A DNA stretch of 10,203 bases from Gemmatimonas phototrophica (lineage in GTDB: Bacteria; Gemmatimonadota; Gemmatimonadetes; Gemmatimonadales; Gemmatimonadaceae), in contig CAMBRJ010000061.1 in NCBI GenBank assembly GCA_945870175.1, forward strand, positions 1 through 10,203, written 5' to 3'. Positions 7,808 to 10,203 of this stretch are shown piece after piece. How positions within the stretch are numbered: position 1 is the stretch's first letter; the number at the start of each line of letters is the position of its first letter. Position numbers and translations under genes: made by a program. Below the pieces are notes generated by a model. It was not told the origin of the DNA, did no database searches, and saw only the letters and a program-made list of their open reading frames with translations.

Positions 7808-7845
7808 TCCGTTCGGCCTGCGGTCACTCTCGTTTCCCATGCCTA

Positions 7846-9099
7846 GTGCACGTAGCCGAGCTGAAGCGGAAGTCTGTTCCTGAACTCCTGGCGCTGGCCG
7901 CGTCGTTGCATGTCACCAGTACCAGCGGCCTTCGTAAGCAGGAGCTGATCTTCCGGATCGAGCAGGCCCTGCTCGATGCCGAAACGACGCTGTACGGTGA
8001 AGGCGTCCTTGAAGTGCTCCCGGAGGGCTACGGCTTTCTCCGGTCGCAGGACTTCAATTATCTGCACGGCCCGGACGACATCTACGTCTCTCCTTCGCAG
8101 GTGAAGCGCTTCGACCTCCGCACCGGTGATACGGTGATGGGGGAAGTCCGCCCGCCGAAAGAGTGGGAACGTTATCTCGCGCTCCTCAAGGTGGAGCGCA
8201 TCAACGGTGGTGACCCTGACCAGTCGAAATTGCGTAGCGCCTTCGACAACCTGACCGCGAAGTACCCCGACGAACGCATCCGCCTCGAGCGGAGCAACGG
8301 CGAAGTCGCAACCCGTATCTGCGACATCATCGCCCCGCTCGGGAAGGGCCAGCGCGCCCTCATCGTCGCGCCGCCCAAGGGTGGCAAGACGATCCTCATG
8401 CAGCAGCTCGCGAACGCGATCATCGAGAACCATCCCGAGATCACGCTCATCGTGCTGCTCATCGACGAACGCCCGGAAGAAGTAACCGACATGCAGGCCA
8501 GCTGTCCCAAGGCCGAGGTCATCTGCTCCACGTTCGACGAAACGGCCGACCGCCATGTGCAGGTGGCCGACATGGTCATCGAAAAGGCCAAGCGTCTCGT
8601 CGAAACGGGCAAGGACGTCGTGATTCTGCTCGATTCCATTACCCGACTGGCCCGCGCCCACAACGCCGTGGCGCCCTCCGGCGGCAAGATCATGTCGGGT
8701 GGCATGGAAGCCTCGGCCATGCAGAAGCCCAAAGCGTTCTTCGGCGCGGCCCGCAATCTCAAGGAAGGCGGCTCGCTCACGATCGTGGCCACCGCCCTCA
8801 TCGAGACCAACTCGCGCATGGACGAGCTGATCTTCGAGGAGTTCAAGGGCACGGGCAACATGGAGCTCGTGCTCGATCGAAAGCTGGCCAACCAGCGTAT
8901 CTTCCCCGCCATCGATATCAACAAGTCGGGCACGCGTCGTGAAGAGCTGTTGCTCACGCCCTTCGAACAGCAGCGCATTTATCTGCTGCGTGCGTTCCTG
9001 GCCGACATGCCTTCCGATGAGGCGTTGCAGTTCCTGATCAAGCGCATGGAACGCGCCAAGAACAACCAGGAATTCTTCGACCAAATGGCGGAACCCTGA
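7846..9099 (+). CDS. rho: Transcription termination factor Rho
   Basis: Hexameric RNA-dependent ATPase/helicase that ends transcription of untranslated RNA. From GTG 7846 it is 417 residues, matching the usual compact Rho (E. coli 419), with no large N-terminal insertion. Order: Rho_N helical domain (AELKRKSVPELLALA..), primary RNA-binding OB fold about 50-115 (GEGVLEVLPEGYGFLR, GPDDIYVSPSQVKRFDLRTGD), Walker A APPKGGKT at about 175-182, LLIDERPEEVTDMQ, Walker B VVILLDSITRLARAHN from about 258, Q-loop about 275-287, R-loop FKGTGN about 333-338, and the conserved NKSGTRREELLL near the end. Start choice: the upstream-most in-frame ATG (7801) is inside the tRNA acceptor stem; GTG 7846 gives VHVAELKRKS, the normal Rho N-terminus. 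No Shine-Dalgarno precedes it. Followed 22 nt later by ruvX. Confidence 0.97.
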   Translation: MHVAELKRKSVPELLALAASLHVTSTSGLRKQELIFRIEQALLDAETTLYGEGVLEVLPEGYGFLRSQDFNYLHGPDDIYVSPSQVKRFDLRTGDTVMGEVRPPKEWERYLALLKVERINGGDPDQSKLRSAFDNLTAKYPDERIRLERSNGEVATRICDIIAPLGKGQRALIVAPPKGGKTILMQQLANAIIENHPEITLIVLLIDERPEEVTDMQASCPKAEVICSTFDETADRHVQVADMVIEKAKRLVETGKDVVILLDSITRLARAHNAVAPSGGKIMSGGMEASAMQKPKAFFGAARNLKEGGSLTIVATALIETNSRMDELIFEEFKGTGNMELVLDRKLANQRIFPAIDINKSGTRREELLLTPFEQQRIYLLRAFLADMPSDEALQFLIKRMERAKNNQEFFDQMAEP

Positions 9100-9121
9100 A
9101 ACCCTTTATGCCCAACACGCT

Positions 9122-9676
9122 ATGAATGCTACGACCGGTCGCCTCCTCGCCGTGGACTGGGGGGACAAGCGCATCGGGCTGGCCGTCAGTGATGCACTGG
9201 GCATGCTCGCCTCGTCTGCCGGCGCCATCACACGCCGCGCGGGGAAGCGCCCGCCCATCGCCGCACTGATGCGACGCGCCGACGAACTCGGTGTGGCTGG
9301 CTACGTCTTCGGCCTGCCGATCGATCCGGCGGGTTTGGAAACCGATCGCTGCCGCGAAGTGCGCGATGTCGCCGCCAAGCTGATTTCACGTCAGCCGCTG
9401 CCGGTGCGCTTGGTGGACGAGCGCTTCACCACGTCAGCCGCATTGCGCAGCATCAAGGAACAGGGTGGCAGCACGCGCGGCCGCAAGGAAGAGGTCGACG
9501 CCTTGGCCGCCTGCATTCTGCTGGAAGGCGTGCTGCGGGCGTCGTCGCAGGGCGTCACGCTGGGCGAGCTGGTCGAGGCGCCGGCAATGCCGGATGCGGC
9601 AATGCCGGATGCGGCAATGCCGGATGCGGCGGCGGGCGCGACAGCCCAGAGCCCCGACGAGAGCACCGAGGCGTAG
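9122..9676 (+). CDS. ruvX: RuvX/YqgF-family RNase H-fold nuclease (pre-16S rRNA processing / putative Holliday junction resolvase)
   Basis: 184 residues with an RNase H fold. The family is implicated in 5' maturation of 16S rRNA and annotated as a putative Holliday junction resolvase; E. coli yqgF mutants also affect transcription in a Rho-linked way. Conserved acidic positions are visible: Asp12 in LLAVDWGDKRIG, Glu100 in RLVDERFTT and Asp126 in KEEVDALAA. YVFGLPID is the family's substrate-loop motif (normally GLP). The core ends near residue 150, typical for about 140-150 aa family members. The remaining 35 residues are an extra tail with AMPDA repeated three times (155-169), then an acidic Ala/Ser-rich end. 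No Shine-Dalgarno precedes ATG 9122, but a five-codon ORF (9108-9125) ends across it. It lies between rho (22 nt) and mltG (0 nt). Confidence 0.95.
   Translation: MNATTGRLLAVDWGDKRIGLAVSDALGMLASSAGAITRRAGKRPPIAALMRRADELGVAGYVFGLPIDPAGLETDRCREVRDVAAKLISRQPLPVRLVDERFTTSAALRSIKEQGGSTRGRKEEVDALAACILLEGVLRASSQGVTLGELVEAPAMPDAAMPDAAMPDAAAGATAQSPDESTEA
9582..9630 (+). repeat. In-frame 15-bp tandem repeat (3.3 copies) in the ruvX tail
   Basis: Three identical 15-bp units GCAATGCCGGATGCG at 9584-9598, 9599-9613 and 9614-9628, with period-15 identity extending over 9582-9630. The unit is in frame and encodes Ala-Met-Pro-Asp-Ala. Zero divergence between copies, even at third positions, points to recent expansion. 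Copy-number change would keep the reading frame. Confidence 0.97.
9668..9671 (+). promoter_or_regulatory. Probable Shine-Dalgarno for mltG
   Basis: GAGG sits 5 nt before the mltG ATG at 9677, inside the last codons of ruvX. It supports that start and coupled translation across the TAG-ATG junction. Confidence 0.45.
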
Positions 9677-10203
9677 ATGGCACGGCGCTCGCGCTCACGC
9701 GGCGGCTTGGTCCGTATCCTGTTGCTGGCCACGCTCGTGGCGGCCGCGTGGTACGCGTCTGGCGAGATCCAAGGCCGAGGCGACGCCACCACGTTCAGCG
9801 AGCGTGTGGTGATTCCCAAGGGCGCTTCCATGCGCGCCGCGGTGGAGTCACTGGCCGTGCACGAGGTGATCGGATCGACCCGGCTGTTCCGCTGGTACAC
9901 CGCGGCGGCCGGGAGCGAGCGCACGATCAAGCCCGGCACCTATCAGTTCCCCTCGGATGCCGGCTACGCCGCCGTGCTCGACGCGCTCGTGACGGGGCGC
10001 GGTATCATGCGCGCGGTGGTGATCCCCGAAGGATTCGATCTGCGTGACATCGCGCCGGTACTGGCCAAGGCGCTGTCGGTCTCCGAAGACTCCGTGCGAG
10101 TGGCCGTGACCGACACCACGTGGCGGCGCAAGCTCAATGTGCCGGCGGCGTCGCTCGAGGGATATCTCTTTCCCGCCACCTACGCGTTCGCCGATGGCAC
10201 CAC
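9677..10203 (+). CDS. mltG: Endolytic murein transglycosylase MltG (YceG-like), partial, C-terminus cut by window edge
   Basis: Inner-membrane lytic transglycosylase that cleaves nascent glycan strands and is thought to set their length. 175 codons are visible. Basic N-terminus MARRSRSRGG, one membrane segment about 11-27, then a periplasmic part. A LysM-like subdomain (VVIPKGASMRAAVESLA, IKPGTYQF) is followed by the second conserved block (VVIPEGFDLRDIAPVL) and the catalytic motif LEGYLFPATY with Glu161. This matches the family signature in which the Glu is essential. About half of the catalytic domain lies beyond the right edge. The ATG directly abuts the ruvX stop (TAGATG). ruvX-mltG adjacency is also seen in Bacillus (yrrK-yrrL), which supports both calls. 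Confidence 0.95.
   Translation, partial: MARRSRSRGGLVRILLLATLVAAAWYASGEIQGRGDATTFSERVVIPKGASMRAAVESLAVHEVIGSTRLFRWYTAAAGSERTIKPGTYQFPSDAGYAAVLDALVTGRGIMRAVVIPEGFDLRDIAPVLAKALSVSEDSVRVAVTDTTWRRKLNVPAASLEGYLFPATYAFADGT

Noticed and set aside
7801..7845. ATG 7801 as the rho start
   Set aside because: It lies in the tRNA acceptor stem, and the 15 extra residues do not resemble a Rho N-terminus. GTG 7846 gives the expected VHVAELKRKS beginning.
7843..9084. 413-codon minus-strand open frame opposite rho
   Set aside because: Antisense shadow of rho, which matches the Rho family along its full length.

Overview
The window (10,203 bp, high GC, GC-rich third codon positions) looks like chromosomal DNA from a GC-rich Gram-negative bacterium. 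A Gemmatimonadota member (Gemmatimonas-like) is my best guess, from codon style, the rho-ruvX-mltG order and the tripartite efflux genes. That guess is recollection and inference, since no marker here proves the phylum. No mobile element, CRISPR array or rRNA was seen.

Left arm (1 to about 7458, minus strand): a tightly packed tripartite efflux operon. It reads from a lipoprotein membrane fusion protein (7458 to 6235) into a complete RND inner-membrane transporter (6222 to 3061, here RND-A). A second, different RND transporter follows (3064 to beyond the left edge, RND-B; 1021 codons visible, nearly all of the protein). The joints are very tight: the fusion protein's TAA stop is part of the RND-A Shine-Dalgarno sequence, and the RND-A stop overlaps the RND-B start (GTGA). 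Two unequal RND subunits with one fusion protein recalls MdtABC, where the two RND proteins form a heterotrimer. RND-B has lost the usual proton-relay residues (Gln-Asn in place of Asp-Asp in TM4, Asn in place of Lys in TM10, Val in place of Thr in TM11). RND-A keeps one TM4 Asp and has an unusually charged TM10. This division is the most interesting signal in the window. No outer-membrane TolC-type gene is visible; it may lie beyond the left edge.

Centre (7459 to 7733): the divergent intergenic region. It holds a 20-bp near-perfect inverted repeat (candidate operator) and an 8-bp hairpin capped by a cUUCGg tetraloop just before the tRNA.

Right arm (7734 to 10203, plus strand): tRNA-Arg(CCG) without an encoded CCA, then transcription termination factor rho 38 nt later, ruvX/yqgF (pre-16S rRNA processing/Holliday junction resolvase family) and the start of mltG (endolytic murein transglycosylase), cut by the right edge. 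The spacing suggests a housekeeping operon: 22 nt between rho and ruvX, and 0 nt between ruvX and mltG. The upstream-most ATG in the rho frame lies inside the tRNA acceptor stem, so rho most likely starts at GTG 7846. The ruvX C-terminal tail carries three perfect 15-bp tandem repeats.
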